From contig CAKZJI010000147.1 of NCBI GenBank assembly GCA_936941515.1, positions 1 through 7,140 on the forward strand: a stretch of 7,140 nt of DNA. The letters are read 5' to 3'. Both the position numbers and the translations under genes were made by a program. The DNA comes from an uncultured Propionibacteriaceae bacterium (GTDB lineage Bacteria > Actinomycetota > Actinomycetes > Propionibacteriales > Propionibacteriaceae). Positions 6,544-7,140 of this stretch are shown in pieces; positions within the stretch are counted from its first letter, which is position 1; every line of letters begins with the position of its first letter. A model generated the notes under the pieces. The model was not told the DNA's origin. It made no database searches and saw only the letters and a program-made list of their open reading frames with translations.

Positions 6544-6930
6544 GCCAACGCCTTCCCGGCCACGGGCCAGGACGCCTTCGGCCGCGTGCAGAACTTCGTC
6601 GTCGCCGACAAGGCCTTCGTGCAGTTCGCCGGTCTCACCGCCGGTCGCGCCTCGTCCTTCTTCGATTTCTACGCCCACGACTACGAGCTGATCGGCACCA
6701 CCGGCGGCTCCGACGTGCCCTCCACGAACCTGCTGGCCTACACGGCGAAGTTCGGCGAGGGCTGGTCGGCCACCCTGTCGATGGAAGACCCGAACTTCCG
6801 CAAGAACCCGGTCTACTCCGCCGCCGTCGCCGCGGCGCTGGGAGCCGGCCTGCCGACGCAGTTCGCCGTCACCACCACGGCCCCGACCCCGATCATCCTG
6901 GCGACGAACGCCGCCGGCAACGCCACCGCG
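6538..6930 (+). CDS. Alphaproteobacterial porin (Porin_2 type), internal fragment
   Basis: On the plus strand the frame reads ANAFPATGQDAFGRVQNF, then DKAFVQFAGLTAGRASSFFD, FYAHDYELIGTTGGSDVPST, NLLAYTAKFGEGWSATLSME and DPNFRKNPVYS. This is the central part of the outer-membrane porins of Rhizobiales such as Bradyrhizobium and Methylobacterium (recognised from memory of the family). Neither the signal peptide nor the C-terminal aromatic strand is present. The fragment abuts the truncated ftsH on the opposite strand, with a short shared GC-rich sequence at the join. After about residue NAAGNATA the expected porin continuation disappears. An outer-membrane porin does not belong in an actinobacterial chromosome, so this is probably foreign sequence joined artificially. 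Boundaries are approximate. Confidence 0.85.
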
Positions 6931-7101
6931 AGAGAGATCACCGTGTTCACCGTCACGGCCGGTGTCCTCGTCGACGGGGATGACGGCTTCTTCGCCGGGC
7001 ATGTCGTCGCGACGACCTGTTGGGTCGCGTTGGGTGCGGCGGCACTGGCCTATGCCCGACGCCGCTCCGGCAGCGAACGCAGGAGACCATGTCGGTCGTG
7101 A
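6931..7101 (+). CDS. C-terminal fragment of an unrecognised membrane protein
   Basis: Continuing in the porin frame, the translation changes character to VFTVTAGVLVDGDDGFFAGH and then VVATTCWVALGAAALAYARR, followed by a basic tail and a TGA at 7099-7101. A hydrophobic helix followed by RRRSGSERRR looks like the end of an inner-membrane protein with a cytoplasmic tail, not like a beta-barrel porin. Either this is a third joined sequence, or the frame here is fortuitous. The overlap with a plausible downstream start (TGATG) favours a real gene end. I do not recognise the family. Confidence 0.4.
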   Translation, partial: REITVFTVTAGVLVDGDDGFFAGHVVATTCWVALGAAALAYARRRSGSERRRPCRS

Positions 7102-7140
7102 TGGAGCCGACCGACCGCAACACCGCCTTTATCTTCGGCG
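7089..7140 (+). CDS. Start of an unidentified gene, cut by the window edge
   Basis: ATG at 7089 opens MSVVMEPTDRNTAFIFG and stays open to the edge. AGGAG at 7081-7085 is only three bases upstream, which is short. The in-frame ATG at 7101 overlaps the preceding stop as TGATG and is an alternative coupled start. Seventeen residues are too few to assign a family. Confidence 0.4.
   Translation, partial: MSVVMEPTDRNTAFIFG

Noticed and set aside
5470..7002. A single 510-residue minus-strand protein starting MPGEEAVIPVDED and ending as FtsH
   Set aside because: The first ~150 residues are the antisense of the porin and following segment, with Gly/Arg-rich composition typical of shadow frames. Only the part below about 6543 is FtsH.
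5785..7101. A 438-residue plus-strand open frame running into the porin
   Set aside because: Up to about 6537 it is the antisense of ftsH. It becomes porin only after the join, so it is not one protein.

Overview
The window looks like a high-GC Actinomycetota chromosome, most likely an Actinomyces-type organism (the genus is an inference). The evidence is an Lsr2 nucleoid protein, a ClpC unfoldase and a DUF3180 membrane protein, next to a ftsH-folE-folP-folB-folK cluster in the order known from mycobacteria and their relatives. All of these genes lie on the minus strand, so transcription runs from high to low coordinates. The last ~600 bases do not fit this picture. They read on the plus strand as an alphaproteobacterial porin fragment joined inside ftsH, and probably as a third unrelated piece after that.

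Layout in the direction of transcription. From about 6543 to 5470 is the 3' two-thirds of ftsH, holding the end of the AAA+ domain and the whole zinc protease domain. folE (5473-4907), folP (4906-4070), folB (4055-3681) and folK (3706-3143) follow, then a DUF3180 membrane protein (3146-2646). Junctions are extremely tight: a GTGA overlap, a zero-base join, a 14-base gap with a shared stop/Shine-Dalgarno, a 26-base overlap and a TTGA overlap. This indicates one polycistronic, translationally coupled unit. FolE makes dihydroneopterin triphosphate, FolB and FolK turn dihydroneopterin into 6-hydroxymethyl-dihydropterin diphosphate, and FolP condenses that with p-aminobenzoate to give dihydropteroate. 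The window therefore holds the pterin branch of folate synthesis.

After a 94-base gap comes an uncharacterised two-helix membrane protein with a long coiled coil (2551-1805), then a strong hairpin at 1677-1720. About 700 bases of apparently non-coding DNA follow, with several inverted repeats. In mycobacteria panC, panD and lysS lie in this interval; none is recognisable here. lsr2 (980-660) follows, then two GC-rich hairpins, then the 5' third of clpC (454 to the window edge).

I found no new defence, mobile or biosynthetic system. The most consequential observation is that the right end is chimeric: an actinobacterial ftsH runs directly into an oppositely oriented rhizobial/Methylobacterium-type porin, with no shared gene logic. 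This most likely reflects an assembly or amplification artefact rather than biology.
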